Below are positions 1 through 9,518 of a stretch of DNA of 64,000 bases, piece after piece (position 1 is the first letter of the stretch; every line of letters starts with the position of its first letter). The notes below the pieces were generated by a model. That model made no database searches. It had not been told where the DNA came from and was given only the letters and a program-made list of their open reading frames with translations. Position numbers and translations under genes: made by a program. The stretch lies in the NCBI RefSeq assembly GCF_014651035.1, contig NZ_BMWC01000002.1, positions 806,001 to 870,000 on the forward strand. Reading direction: 5' to 3'. This stretch comes from Streptomyces lomondensis (GTDB lineage: Bacteria > Actinomycetota > Actinomycetes > Streptomycetales > Streptomycetaceae).

Positions 1-1036
1 GACGATGATGCGCGAGGGCGCGAGCGTCGGCATCCATCTGGTCCTCACCGGCGACCGGACCCTCCTGGTCGGCCGTATCGCGACCCTCACCGAGGACAAG
101 TACGGTCTGCGGCTGGCCGACCGCAGCGACTTCTCGGCGCTCGGCATCCCGGCGCGCAAGGTGCCGGAGGAGATCCCGCCGGGGCGGGCCTTCCGCAACG
201 AGTTCGGTACGGAGACGCAGTTCGCGCTGCTCGCCGAGGACACCAGCGGGCAGGGCCAGGCCGCCGCGCTCGCCGCGATCGGAGAGGCCGCCGCGGCCCG
301 GGACGCGTCCGTGCCGCGCACGCGCCGCCCGTTCCGTGTGGACAGCCTGCCCAGCCGTATCTCCTTCCCGGAGGCGTGGGAGCTGCGCGACCCGGACCTG
401 TCCCGCTCGCGCCTGTGGGGCCTGGTCGGCATCGGCGGCGACGAGATCATCGGCTTCGGCCCCGATCTGGCGCAGGGCGTACCGGCGTTCGTCGTCGCGG
501 GCCCGGCCAAGTCGGGCCGCTCGACGGTCCTGCTGAACTTCGCCCACTCGTTCCTGTCCCAGGGCACGCGCCTGGTGATCGCGGCGCCGCGCCAGTCCCC
601 GCTGCGCCAACTCGACGGCACGGACGGCGTCCTGAAGGTCTTCACCGGCGACGACATCGACGAGGACGAGTTCGAGGAGCTGATCGACCAGGCGTCCCTG
701 GAGGAGCCGATCGCGGTCCTCGTCGACGACGGCGAGATCCTGGAGGACTGCGACGCGGAGAGCCAGCTGAAGAAGCTGGTCTCGCGGGGCGCCGAGCGCG
801 GCCTCGCCCTGGTCATCGCCGGTGACGAGGAGGACGTGTGCAGCGGCTTCTCCGGCTGGCAGGTCGATGCGAAGAAGGCCCGCCGCGGCATCCTGCTCTC
901 CCCGCAGGAGTCCTCCAGCGGCGACCTCATCGGCGTGCGCCTGTCCCGCAGCATGGTCGGCGGCCAGGTCGCCCCCGGCAAGGGCATGCTGCACCTCGGG
1001 GACGGGGAGCTGCGTACGGTCGTGGTGCCGGGATGA
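1..1036 (+). CDS. FtsK/SpoIIIE-type ATPase, C-terminal part (5' end outside window)
   Basis: The reading frame is open from the window edge, so this is the 3' part of a longer gene; the first ATG at base 5 is probably internal. About 343 residues are visible. The segment has a degenerate P-loop GPAKSGRST near residue 166 of the visible part and an acidic Walker-B-like strand (LVDDGE) near residue 240. This fits the last, often degenerate, ATPase repeat of FtsK/SpoIIIE/EccC-like motor proteins. From memory, S. coelicolor carries such a gene (SCO4508) beside a Ser/Thr kinase gene and mqnA, the same order as here. A role in type VII-like secretion or DNA/protein translocation is inference; the true start and the FHA or membrane part cannot be seen. 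Confidence 0.75.
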   Translation, partial: TMMREGASVGIHLVLTGDRTLLVGRIATLTEDKYGLRLADRSDFSALGIPARKVPEEIPPGRAFRNEFGTETQFALLAEDTSGQGQAAALAAIGEAAAARDASVPRTRRPFRVDSLPSRISFPEAWELRDPDLSRSRLWGLVGIGGDEIIGFGPDLAQGVPAFVVAGPAKSGRSTVLLNFAHSFLSQGTRLVIAAPRQSPLRQLDGTDGVLKVFTGDDIDEDEFEELIDQASLEEPIAVLVDDGEILEDCDAESQLKKLVSRGAERGLALVIAGDEEDVCSGFSGWQVDAKKARRGILLSPQESSSGDLIGVRLSRSMVGGQVAPGKGMLHLGDGELRTVVVPG

Positions 1037-1317
1037 GGCGTTGAGCGGGGGTTCGGCGAAGCCGAAGCGGAGGAAGGCGGCGGGGGCCGCCCTGCGGTAC
1101 GAGCACCGGCCGGGGTGGTCGGTTCGCTGCCCGGGCTGGCTGCGGGGTACCTGGTCGCCGGGGTGATCGGCACGACCATCCGGCCCAAACGGCGCCGCGA
1201 TTGGGACTACGGCTGCTACAGCCAGGGCGGCTCGTGCTGGGTGCATGTCCACTTCCCGTACTCGTCAAGTACGGCGGTCGGTCCTCTACCGGACCTTCGA
1301 CATCCGAGCGTCTCTAA
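1037..1317. other. Intergenic region with an open frame and a perfect hairpin
   Basis: No convincing gene. An open frame starting GTG at 1115 could encode a small Cys/Trp/Tyr-containing peptide (RRRDWDYGCYSQGGSCW around 1190-1245), perhaps a small membrane protein whose end was altered by the adjacent transposon, but I do not recognise it. A perfect 7-bp inverted repeat with a 5-nt loop lies at 1256-1274. It sits about 45 bp beyond the tnpB stop and could be the terminal hairpin of the element. Confidence 0.35.
1256..1274 (-). repeat. Hairpin, possible right end of the TnpB element
   Basis: CCGTACT and AGTACGG form a perfect 7-bp stem around the loop CGTCA. IS200/IS605-family elements carry subterminal imperfect palindromes, and TnpB guide RNAs (omega RNAs) run from the 3' part of tnpB to the right end of the element. 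Position and orientation fit a right-end structure, but the element boundary is not proven, and a simple terminator for tnpB is equally possible. Confidence 0.35.
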
Positions 1318-3302
1318 TCAGCTAAGTGATCCTATGCAGGACGTGGTGTCTGGCATGGGTGGTGTCCACCGTGGAGGGGTGGCGTGGGCGTGGAGGTGGA
1401 AGCCTGCGCCCAGTGCTGCGCCTCGTGGCCGGTGTCGGCTGGTGGTGGATGTGCTGATCGTCGTCACGCCCTGGTACCGGTGAGCTGCACGGGGCAGCCG
1501 TCTCCGGCCCGTGGGTGCGTGTCCCTCCGGACGCTTGCCCGCCGGACCGCTTGGGCCGGTGGGGGAGGGTGCCCTGCGTCGCCTGGGCGCGGGGCGTGTG
1601 GTGCGGCGCCGGGTGGGGCCGGTCTTGGACCGGTCCTGCCGACGGGTCTGGACGGTGGCCGGGGTGATCACGGCGGTGGCTTCGAGCCGGTCGACCACGC
1701 TGCGGATAGCCATCGCGCCGCTGGTGCGGTCGGTGGCGGTCTTGGTCTGGTGAGTCAGGCCGCGGGCGGCGATACGCTGCCATGCTCCAGTGTCGCGGTC
1801 GCCCTGCCAGCCGCAGTCCCGGTTCGGGCACAGGGCCCATTTCCAGCCGGTGTGGTGGGCCGGTCGGGGGCTTTGCGGTGGCGCAGCGGGACGAGACAGC
1901 GGGGGCAGTGCCGGGAGGTGTTCCGGGCCGGGACGGTGACCACGGCGATGCCCGTCTCGGCGGCCAGGTGCCGGATCCGTTCGACGATCTTCCCGCGTAC
2001 CTGCTGGGAGAGGCGGGTGTTCAGGGTGCGGCCCATGTGGCGGGCCTCCATGGAGCGGAGGTCTTCGACGTAGATCACGCTCGCGCCGGCGGTGAGGGCC
2101 TGGTCGACCGTCCAGCGGGCGGCGGATGAGGCCAGGGTGTCGTTGAGGTTCGAGCGGCGGGCGGCCACGCGCTGGATCTCGTCGGCGAGGATGGCGTGCT
2201 TGCCGGTCAGCGGGTGCGTGTCGGCTTGGGCGATGAGCCGCTGGTAGTGGTCGGTCTTGGCGTGCAGGTGCTCGCTCTCGCGGCGCAGGCGGTGCTGTTT
2301 GGCCAGGACACCGGCCGCCCGGAACATGCTCCCGGCCCCGAGAGCCGTGATGCGCCCGTCGTCGTGCAGGCGCACCGCGCCCGCGCTGAGCAGTGTGTTC
2401 AGCCCCCAGTCCACACCGAGCGCGACCGTGTGCCCGCTGCGCCGGGCCTTCGGCACGGCATGGGTGTAGGCCAGATCCACTCGCACCCCGCCCCCGTGCA
2501 CGCGCAGGGTGGGCAGGTGCAGCAGCGCGCCGGGCGGGATCGTCGGCGGCAGCGCGATGGGGCATGCCACCCACGTCCAGTCCTTGTACAACTGCGGGTC
2601 GGGACGGGTGGGCAGCTGCAACCGCAGCAGCGCCCGGCCCGGATCATCCCCGCGCCCGATCGTGGCCTGCTGCCGGTCACACGCGGACAGCAACAGCATC
2701 CCCGCACTGTGGGGTGCGGCCTCCAGCTCGAACACGCCGGCCGGCAGCCGGCCGTGCTTGTGCTGGAAGGCGGCGATCTGCCGGGTGCGGGAGGTGATGA
2801 CGCCGGAGGGCAGGTCCCGGCCGCCGGGGATGGCCTCGCGGACGGCGTCCCACTCCCGCGCAGTGCGCTTGCCGGGTTCGGCGGGCCACGTCTTCAGGAC
2901 TGCGGTGGTCACATCGGCCCGCCACTTCACCGACCGAAGCAGGCGCCCGGCCTGCTCCTGGGCCATCCGCACGATCCGGTCGTTGACCCGCAAGCCCCCA
3001 GGCGGTGCGGCGGTCCAGCCCAGACGGCGCAGCGCCATCCACGCCTTCGACGGCAGCGCCCGGCCCCCGGCATCCACACCCGAAGCCAGCGCATCCACGT
3101 CGGCGGCATTCCAGTGCTCGGCCAGCAGTTCGGCGGCCATCCCGGACACCAGATCAGCGGCCCAGCCCACCCGCTTCGCCAGCACCGCCGCGGTGAGGAC
3201 CTGCCCGGTCTTCTCCTCCACCCCGCAACGCAACAGGCCAGGGGCACAAGCGGTGCGGGCCGTCTCGCCCTCGCCCAGCGGCAGTCTCCGGCTCACCCGC
3301 AC
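1318..3302 (-). pseudogene. tnpB: TnpB (IS200/IS605 OrfB, IS1341-like) transposon nuclease, frameshifted
   Basis: TnpB is an RNA-guided endonuclease encoded by IS200/IS605 and IS1341-type elements. The GTG start at 3302 follows a purine-rich ribosome site. The RuvC-like core is visible as ALGVDWG (first Asp) and VIYVEDL (Glu). The first zinc-finger pair SRHCPRC is followed in this frame by a nonsense tail, whereas the second pair CPNRDCGWQGDRDTGAW, with the expected final RuvC Asp, lies in another minus-strand frame that runs to the stop at 1318. One missing base around 1850-1866 (a C in the GGCCC run) would restore a protein of about 660 residues ending in a long basic tail. No tnpA lies beside it. 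Either it is a recent pseudogene or the base is a sequencing error. It sits between the FtsK-like gene and a kinase remnant. Confidence 0.8.
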
Positions 3303-3314
3303 CCCCCTTCCCCA

Positions 3315-3377
3315 TGCGTGGTGCTGTCATCCGATCAACGACACCCCCGCGAAAAGGTCACGCATTCGAACCACGCA
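3315..3377. repeat. Inverted 8-mers upstream of tnpB, possible left-end structure
   Basis: TGCGTGGT at 3315-3322 is repeated inverted as ACCACGCA at 3370-3377, 47 bp apart, just upstream of the tnpB start. This may belong to the left end of the transposon. The gap 3303-3439 otherwise contains nothing I can assign. Confidence 0.25.
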
Positions 3378-3439
3378 CTCACACACGACACCGCCACCAG
3401 TTCCGGACACACGGCATGACGCCAACCGATGACCAATCA

Positions 3440-3774
3440 CTACGATCCCGAAGGAAACGCGGGAGCCTGAGGACGTCCCGACTCCTCGCTATCCGAGCGG
3501 TACTGGAGATCGTCGCCGACCGGCGTGAGGTGGACGGTCGTGGGGGCCGGGCCGATCGACACGCCCGTGGACGTCATGCGGCGTCGACCTCGCGCCGGAA
3601 CCGGGCCCGGAACTCGTCGTCCAGCGCGAAGTGCGGGTGCACGATCTTCACCGCGACCGTACGGCCCCCTGCGCTGCGGCCCAGGTAGACCCGGCCCATG
3701 CCGCCGGAGCCCAGCCGGCCGAGCAGCCGGTAGGGCCCCACGACCGTGGGTTCGTCGACGTCGAGCGGCCGCAT
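3440..3774 (-). pseudogene. Ser/Thr protein kinase remnant (N-terminal lobe plus possible C-terminal tail)
   Basis: The first 66 codons from 3774 are an unmistakable start of a bacterial Hanks-type kinase: the glycine-rich loop GRLGSGGMGRVYLG and the ATP-binding lysine in TVAVKIV. The frame stops at 3574 after FRREVDAA, before the catalytic loop. An ATG overlapping that stop (ATGA, 3577) opens a second 45-codon frame ending TAG at 3440, with the hydrophilic sequence TPVGDDLQYRSDSEESGRP, which could be the original C-terminus. The simplest reading is a large internal out-of-frame deletion that removed the catalytic core, possibly when the neighbouring TnpB element arrived. The protein cannot be an active kinase. 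Assigning the second frame to the kinase is inference. Confidence 0.65.
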
Positions 3775-3867
3775 GGCGTCACCCCTCCCCCGTGGGCGCG
3801 CGCAGGCCCTCGCCGGCCCCCGTACGCGCGCACTCCCCAGCAGCGTAGTGCCGGAGCAGTGCCCCGC

Positions 3868-4725
<858 letters not shown>

Positions 4726-4850
4726 CTAGCCCTCACGGCGTACGGGGCGGCGCGCGGCCCCGCTGTCGGCGCGCGAGCCGGCCTCATGCGCCTTCACCGC
4801 CAGTCGGCCGGGGATGTTCAAACATTCGGGTGACGTGATCTTGACCCCTA

Positions 4851-4878
4851 TTGCATTCCGGTCTCCGCGTGCTAGGCT
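4851..4878 (+). promoter_or_regulatory. Promoter-like element for the cold-shock gene
   Basis: TTGCAT (4851-4856) and TAGGCT (4873-4878) are separated by 16 bp, a good match to the main vegetative sigma factor consensus of streptomycetes. Transcription from here would give a leader of about 150 nt before the cold-shock start codon. Confidence 0.55.
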
Positions 4879-5035
4879 CGTCGCAAGTTGCAGTTTGGTT
4901 TCCCTTGCAGTACAGAGCCTGCGGAGCATGTGACCGCGGGCTCTCGTCATTCACAGACATATGCACTTGTGCGGAATTCTCTTCACACTTGCTGGTTCTG
5001 GAGCAGGGCAACCCTTTTGGGCCCAAGGAGGGCTT

Positions 5036-5239
5036 ATGGCTACCGGAACCGTTAAGTGGTTCAACGCCGAAAAGGGCTTTGGTTTCATCGCCCAGGAGGG
5101 CGGCGGCCCCGACGTCTTCGTCCACTACTCCGCGATCAATGCGACCGGATTCCGGTCCCTCGAGGAGAACCAGCAGGTGTCTTTCGACGTCACGCAGGGT
5201 CCGAAGGGCCCGCAGGCTGAGAACGTCACGCCGGTCTGA
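5036..5239 (+). CDS. Cold-shock domain protein (CspA/ScoF family)
   Basis: A 67-residue single cold-shock domain, the usual length. The RNA-binding motifs are intact: [15 protein letters not shown] (RNP1) and DVFVHYSAI (RNP2). The ATG at 5036 is preferred over upstream in-frame starts because AAGGAGG lies about 7 nt before it and it gives the canonical MATGTVKWF start. The protein should bind single-stranded RNA or DNA and melt mRNA structure. It is monocistronic, with a promoter at 4851 and a strong terminator at 5252. The roughly 150-nt leader is typical of cold-shock genes, where it often carries thermoregulation; that role is inference here. Confidence 0.95.
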   Translation: MATGTVKWFNAEKGFGFIAQEGGGPDVFVHYSAINATGFRSLEENQQVSFDVTQGPKGPQAENVTPV

Positions 5240-5251
5240 TAAGCAGTACCC

Positions 5252-5292
5252 AAGGAGCCCCGCGCCGTCAGGCGGCGGGGCTCCTGCCTTTT
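5252..5292 (+). terminator. Rho-independent-type terminator after the cold-shock gene
   Basis: An inverted repeat AGGAGCCCCGC / GCGGGGCTCCT with a short loop is followed by TGCCTTTTC. It begins 12 bp after the stop codon. Confidence 0.8.
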
Positions 5293-5362
5293 CCCGGCCG
5301 CACCCCTTCGTGAATTCTTGGCGAATTCTTCTCCCCGGTGGTCAGACCGGGAGAATGTTCGG

Positions 5363-5701
5363 ATGCGGAACAGCGAAGAGAACAGCGGCTCCCCCAGCGT
5401 CCCGCCCGGGAACAGCCGCCTCGCGACCGGCCTGTCGTCCGGCCTCGCGCTCGGCACGGCGGTCGGGCTGGTGCTCGGTATGACCGTCTTCGACAACATG
5501 GGCCTGGGGCTCGCCCTGGGCATGGGTCTGGGCACGGCGATCGGTGCGGGGGCGGGTATCGGGGCGGCTCTCAGCGTCGGACAGGGGCGCGAGGGCCACG
5601 GGAACGGGCCGACGCCCCAAGGCCCCGGGAACGGACCGAAACCCGACGGCCAAGAAGACGGACCGACGCCCGAGAGCCGAGGAGACACCCCCGGCCAATA
5701 A
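5363..5701 (+). CDS. Glycine-zipper membrane-type hypothetical protein
   Basis: An unrecognised protein of 112 residues. The ATG at 5363 is preceded by GGGAGA. After a polar N-terminus comes a hydrophobic stretch of about 50 residues rich in small residues at regular spacing (GLALGTAVGLVLG, then GLGLALGMGLGTAIGAGAG). This is a glycine-zipper pattern that would form one or two packed membrane helices. The tail is Pro/Gly/Asp rich and probably disordered (GPTPQGPGNGPKPDG). Such small proteins are common in streptomycetes. No function can be assigned. Confidence 0.6.
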   Translation: MRNSEENSGSPSVPPGNSRLATGLSSGLALGTAVGLVLGMTVFDNMGLGLALGMGLGTAIGAGAGIGAALSVGQGREGHGNGPTPQGPGNGPKPDGQEDGPTPESRGDTPGQ

Positions 5702-5712
5702 GCTCCGGGCCC

Positions 5713-6369
5713 ATGACCCACGCCGACTTCCTCACCGACACCCGCACCTTCTACGACACCGTGGCCGAGGACTACGCCCGGCACTTCCGGAACTACCTCG
5801 CGGCCACGCCGCTGGAGCGGGGCCTGCTGGCCGGTTTCGCGGAGCTCGTCGGTGCGGGGGGCGAGGTCGCCGATCTCGGGTGCGGGCTCGGCGAGGTGAC
5901 GGGATACCTCGCGTCCCGGGGGCTGTCCGTCTTCGGCCTGGACCTGTCGGAGTCGATGCTCGCGATCGCCCGCCGCGAGCACCCCGGGCTGCGGTTCGCG
6001 CAGGGCTCGATGCTGGAGCTGGACCTGCCCGACGGCTCGCTCGACGGTGTCGTGTCCTGGTACTCGACCATCCACACCCCGCTGGACCGGCTGCCGGACG
6101 TCTTCGCCGAGTTCGGCCGGGTCCTGCGGCCCGGGGGCCATCTGCTCCTCGCCTTCCAGGCCGGCGACGAGCCCCGCCGCTACGAGGAGGCCTTCGGGCA
6201 CCAGGTGGCCCTGGACTTCCGCCGACGCCGTCCGGAGCGGGTCGCCGAGCTGCTGGCAGCCGCCGGGTTCGCCCTGCGGGCACAAATGGGACGAGAGCCC
6301 GACGAGACCCTCGGCGAACCGACCCCCCAGGCGTTCCTCGTGGCCCGCAAGCCGCCGGTGGCCGCCTAG
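5713..6369 (+). CDS. Class I SAM-dependent methyltransferase
   Basis: A protein of 218 residues of the methyltransferase type 11 group. The SAM-binding motif I is VADLGCGLGEVTGYL, the acidic residue after strand 2 is in VFGLDLSESML, and motif III is GRVLRPGGHLLLAF. The ATG at 5713 starts 11 bp after the preceding stop, so the two genes may be cotranscribed. The family modifies small molecules, lipids or proteins; the substrate cannot be read from sequence. Confidence 0.85.
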   Translation: MTHADFLTDTRTFYDTVAEDYARHFRNYLAATPLERGLLAGFAELVGAGGEVADLGCGLGEVTGYLASRGLSVFGLDLSESMLAIARREHPGLRFAQGSMLELDLPDGSLDGVVSWYSTIHTPLDRLPDVFAEFGRVLRPGGHLLLAFQAGDEPRRYEEAFGHQVALDFRRRRPERVAELLAAAGFALRAQMGREPDETLGEPTPQAFLVARKPPVAA

Positions 6370-6411
6370 GTCCGCTGTCCTGGCCCCTCCCCCTCTCCCT
6401 CTACGAACCCC

Positions 6412-8193
6412 CTACGAACCCCCCGCGACATCCCTCGCCGCGATGTACCCGAACGTCATCGCCGGCCCGATCGTCGACCCCGCGCCCGCATAGCTGTGGC
6501 CCATCACCGCCGCGCTCGCGTTGCCCGCGGCGTACAGGCCCGGGATCGCCGAGCCGTCCTCGCGCAGCACGCGGGCGCGGGCGTCCGTGCGGAGGCCGCC
6601 CTTGGTGCCGAGGTCGCCGGGGACGATGCGGAAGGCGTGGTAGGGCGGGAGCCAGAGAGGGGCCAGGCAGGAGTTGGGGAGGACCGACGGGTCCGTGTAG
6701 TAGTGGTCGTAGGCGCTGTCGCCGCGCTGGTGGTCGAGGTCCTCGCCGCGCAGGGCGAGCGTGTTGAAGCGGTCGACCGTGGTGCGCAGGGCGGCCGGAG
6801 GGACGCCGATCGACGCGGCCAGGGCGTCCAGGGTCCAGGCCTGGTGCGCGGCGCCGGAGTCGTACCACTCGGCGGGCAGCGGCAGCGTCGGGGCGATGTC
6901 CTTGAAGAGGTACCGGTTGCGGTAGTTCTGGTCGACGATCAGCCAGGACGGGATCGCCGGGTCCGTGCCGTGGACGTCGTACATGGTGTGGACGACGTCG
7001 CCGTAGGGGGCGGCCTCGTTGACGAAGCGCCGGCCCGAGGCGTTGACCAGGAGCCCGCCGGGCAGCGTGCGTTCGGCGAGGCAGAAGTACGGCCGGCCGG
7101 GGAGCGGGATCGCCGGGCCCCACCACGCGTCGTCCATCAGGTCGAGGGCCGCGCCGAGGCGTTCCCCCGCCCGGATGCCGTCGCCGGTGTTCTCCTTGGC
7201 GCCGACCGTCCAGTCCGTGCCGATGGGCTGCCGCTGGAAGCGTTCGCGCATCGCCGCGTTGTGCTCGAAGCCGCCGGAGCCGACGATCACGCCCCGGCGG
7301 GCGCGGACCAGGCCGGGGGTGCCGTCGCGGGTGACGACGGCACCGGTGACGGTGCCGTTCTCGACGTGCAGGTCCGTCAGAGGGGTGTTCAGCCACACCG
7401 GCACCCCGGCGGAGGCGAGCCCCGCGCGCAGGCCCGCCGCCAGGGCCTGGCCCATGGTCAGGGGCTTCTGCCCGAGTGCCGCCGCCTTCGCGCCCCGCGC
7501 GAGGCACTGGGCGGCGACCGCGGCGCCCCGGGCGTTCACGGCGGCCAGGGCGAGCCACTTGTAGTCGGCGCCGAAGACGACCATGCCGGCGGGGACGTCC
7601 ATGTACGGCGGGTTCAGACGGGCCAGTTCGGCGCCGAGGACCGTGCCGTCGAGCTGGTCGGGTTCGATGGAGCGGCCGTTCGGGAGGCCGCCGGGCAGCT
7701 CGGGGTAGTAGTCGCTGTAGCCCTCCATCCAGCGGAAGCGCAGGGGGCTGTGGGCCATGACGAGGGAGATCGCCGCCGGGCCGTGGGTGAGGAAGGCGCG
7801 CTGCCGGTCGGCGGGGACGTCCGGGCCGACGACCGCGGCGAGGTAGGCGGCGGCCTTGGCGGGGGTGTCCGGGACGCCGGCCGCCAGGATCACCGGGTTG
7901 TTCGGGATCCAGATCCCGGCGCCGGAGCGGGCGGCCGACCCGCCGAAGGTCGGCGCCTTCTCCAGGACGACGCAGCTCAGGCCGTGCCGCGCCGCGGTCA
8001 GCGCGGCGGTCATCCCGGCGGCGCCGGACCCGATGACGACGACGTCGTACGTGCCGAGCGGGCGTAAGTCGGCGGCGTGGGCGCCCTGCCGGACTCCCGC
8101 GGCGACCGCGAGCCCGGCCCCGGCGGCACCGGCCAGCAGTCGTCTTCGGGACGGGGCTCCGGAGGTCTCCGCGGGGTTCGTGCCTGTGGTCAT
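6412..8193 (-). CDS. kstD: FAD-dependent 3-ketosteroid-1-dehydrogenase-like oxidoreductase (exported)
   Basis: A flavoprotein of 593 residues of the succinate dehydrogenase/fumarate reductase/KstD superfamily. After the ATG at 8193 it has a twin-arginine signal (SRRRLLAGAAGAGLAVAAG, ending AHA), then the dinucleotide motif VVIGSGAAGMTAALTAARHG and the KstD-type loop SGAGIWIPNN. At the C-terminus is GNASAAVMGHSYAGAGSTIG, the second FAD contact. KstD enzymes introduce the delta-1 double bond into 3-ketosteroid ring A. Nearby acyl-CoA ligase, thiolase and reductase genes suggest a lipid or steroid context. The Tat signal is unusual for classical intracellular KstD, so the substrate may differ; the symbol reflects family only. 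Confidence 0.7.
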   Translation of the reverse strand: MTTGTNPAETSGAPSRRRLLAGAAGAGLAVAAGVRQGAHAADLRPLGTYDVVVIGSGAAGMTAALTAARHGLSCVVLEKAPTFGGSAARSGAGIWIPNNPVILAAGVPDTPAKAAAYLAAVVGPDVPADRQRAFLTHGPAAISLVMAHSPLRFRWMEGYSDYYPELPGGLPNGRSIEPDQLDGTVLGAELARLNPPYMDVPAGMVVFGADYKWLALAAVNARGAAVAAQCLARGAKAAALGQKPLTMGQALAAGLRAGLASAGVPVWLNTPLTDLHVENGTVTGAVVTRDGTPGLVRARRGVIVGSGGFEHNAAMRERFQRQPIGTDWTVGAKENTGDGIRAGERLGAALDLMDDAWWGPAIPLPGRPYFCLAERTLPGGLLVNASGRRFVNEAAPYGDVVHTMYDVHGTDPAIPSWLIVDQNYRNRYLFKDIAPTLPLPAEWYDSGAAHQAWTLDALAASIGVPPAALRTTVDRFNTLALRGEDLDHQRGDSAYDHYYTDPSVLPNSCLAPLWLPPYHAFRIVPGDLGTKGGLRTDARARVLREDGSAIPGLYAAGNASAAVMGHSYAGAGSTIGPAMTFGYIAARDVAGGS

Positions 8194-8291
8194 GGCGACT
8201 CCAGCCCGGCTCGGGAACGTGAGAGGGGTGGGGAATGTCGCGCGGGGGTCTTGTGAAGTCAAGGCCCTTGTCCGGGTGGAGCCGGCCCGGC

Positions 8292-9413
8292 CTACTCCAG
8301 GCCGATCGCCGCGCAGTCCGCCTTGTACTTCGGGGTGCAGATGTCCTTCACGGTGTACACGCCGTCCGTGATCACCGTCTCCTTGATGTTGTCCTTGGTG
8401 AGGGCGACCACCGGCACGAGCATCGCCGGGATGTTCTTCTGCGTGGGGCTGTCGACCGTCTCCCGGGTCAGCGCGGCGAACTCGATCGAGCGGCCCTGGA
8501 CCTTCGCCACGGCGATCTTCGCGGCGTTGGTCGCCTCCAGCAGGAAGGACTTGTACACGGTCATGTACTGCTCCCCCGACACGACCCGCTGCACGGCGTC
8601 CAGGTTCGCGTCCTGCCCGGTCACCGGGGGCAGCTTGGTGGCGCCCGCCTCCTCCAGTGCCTCGATGACGGCGCCCGCCATGCCGTCGTTGGCCGAGTAG
8701 ACGGCGTCGATGTTGTCCAGCCCGACGGTCTTGATCGCCTTCTCCATGTTCGCCTTGGCGATCGCGGGCTTCCACTCCTTGGTGTCGTACTGCTGGACGA
8801 TGTCGACCTGGCCCTGGAGTTCGCCGAGCGCGCCGCTCTTGAAGCGTGCCGTGTTGGGGTCGGCGGGGTCGCCGTTCATCATGACGACCTTGCTGTTCTG
8901 GGCCTTCTCGCCGAGTTCCCCGAGGATGGCGCGGGCCTGTACCTGCCCGACGAGTTCGTTGTCGTGGGAGACGTAGGCGTCGATCGGGCCCTCGGCGAGC
9001 CGGTCGTAGGCGACGACCGGGATGCCGGCGTCCTTGGCCTTCCGCACGTCCGGGGCGATGGCCTTGGAGTTCAGCGCGTCGACGAGGATGACGTCCACCC
9101 TGTCCTCGATCATCTGCCGGAACTGTCGGCTCTGTCTGGAGACGCTCGCCTGGGCGTTGGCGTAGCGGACCTTGCCCTTGTTCTCGGTGAGGGAGGCGAT
9201 CTCCTGCTTGATGAGCGGGTAGTCGAACTTCTCGAAGCGGGCCGTGTCCCGGTCGGGCAGCAGCAGGCCGACCGTGATGTCGTTGCCCTTCTTCACGGTG
9301 GCGTCGTCACTCCCGCCGTCACCGCACGCGGCGAGGGACAGGGCCGACACGGAGACCGCCAGGGCTATCGCGACGGGGCGCACAGCGGTCCGACGGGTGT
9401 TACGCGCTTTCAC
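8292..9413 (-). CDS. Sugar ABC transporter substrate-binding lipoprotein (XylF/RbsB family)
   Basis: A protein of 373 residues with a lipoprotein signal: a basic N-terminus (MKARNTRRTAVRP), a hydrophobic core and the lipobox LSLAAC. The mature part is a type I periplasmic-binding fold with the family hallmarks DVILVDALNSKAI, GIPVVAYDRLAEG and AVYSANDGMAGAVIEAL, closest in pattern to xylose-binding proteins. It would bind a pentose-like sugar at the outer face of the membrane and pass it to an ABC transporter. No ATPase or permease gene lies beside it, so it is an orphan or pairs with a transporter elsewhere. It is on the same strand as the kstD-like gene, 98 bp upstream of it. Confidence 0.85.
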   Translation of the reverse strand: MKARNTRRTAVRPVAIALAVSVSALSLAACGDGGSDDATVKKGNDITVGLLLPDRDTARFEKFDYPLIKQEIASLTENKGKVRYANAQASVSRQSRQFRQMIEDRVDVILVDALNSKAIAPDVRKAKDAGIPVVAYDRLAEGPIDAYVSHDNELVGQVQARAILGELGEKAQNSKVVMMNGDPADPNTARFKSGALGELQGQVDIVQQYDTKEWKPAIAKANMEKAIKTVGLDNIDAVYSANDGMAGAVIEALEEAGATKLPPVTGQDANLDAVQRVVSGEQYMTVYKSFLLEATNAAKIAVAKVQGRSIEFAALTRETVDSPTQKNIPAMLVPVVALTKDNIKETVITDGVYTVKDICTPKYKADCAAIGLE

Positions 9414-9518
9414 TGGTGGTGCCTTCCGTGGGGGAGCATCGCGACGAGGTGGCTGAAAGCCAAGGGGCAGACACCTTGCGCCGTCAAGAACCGCGTGTGA
9501 AGACCTCGCAAAGGTGCC

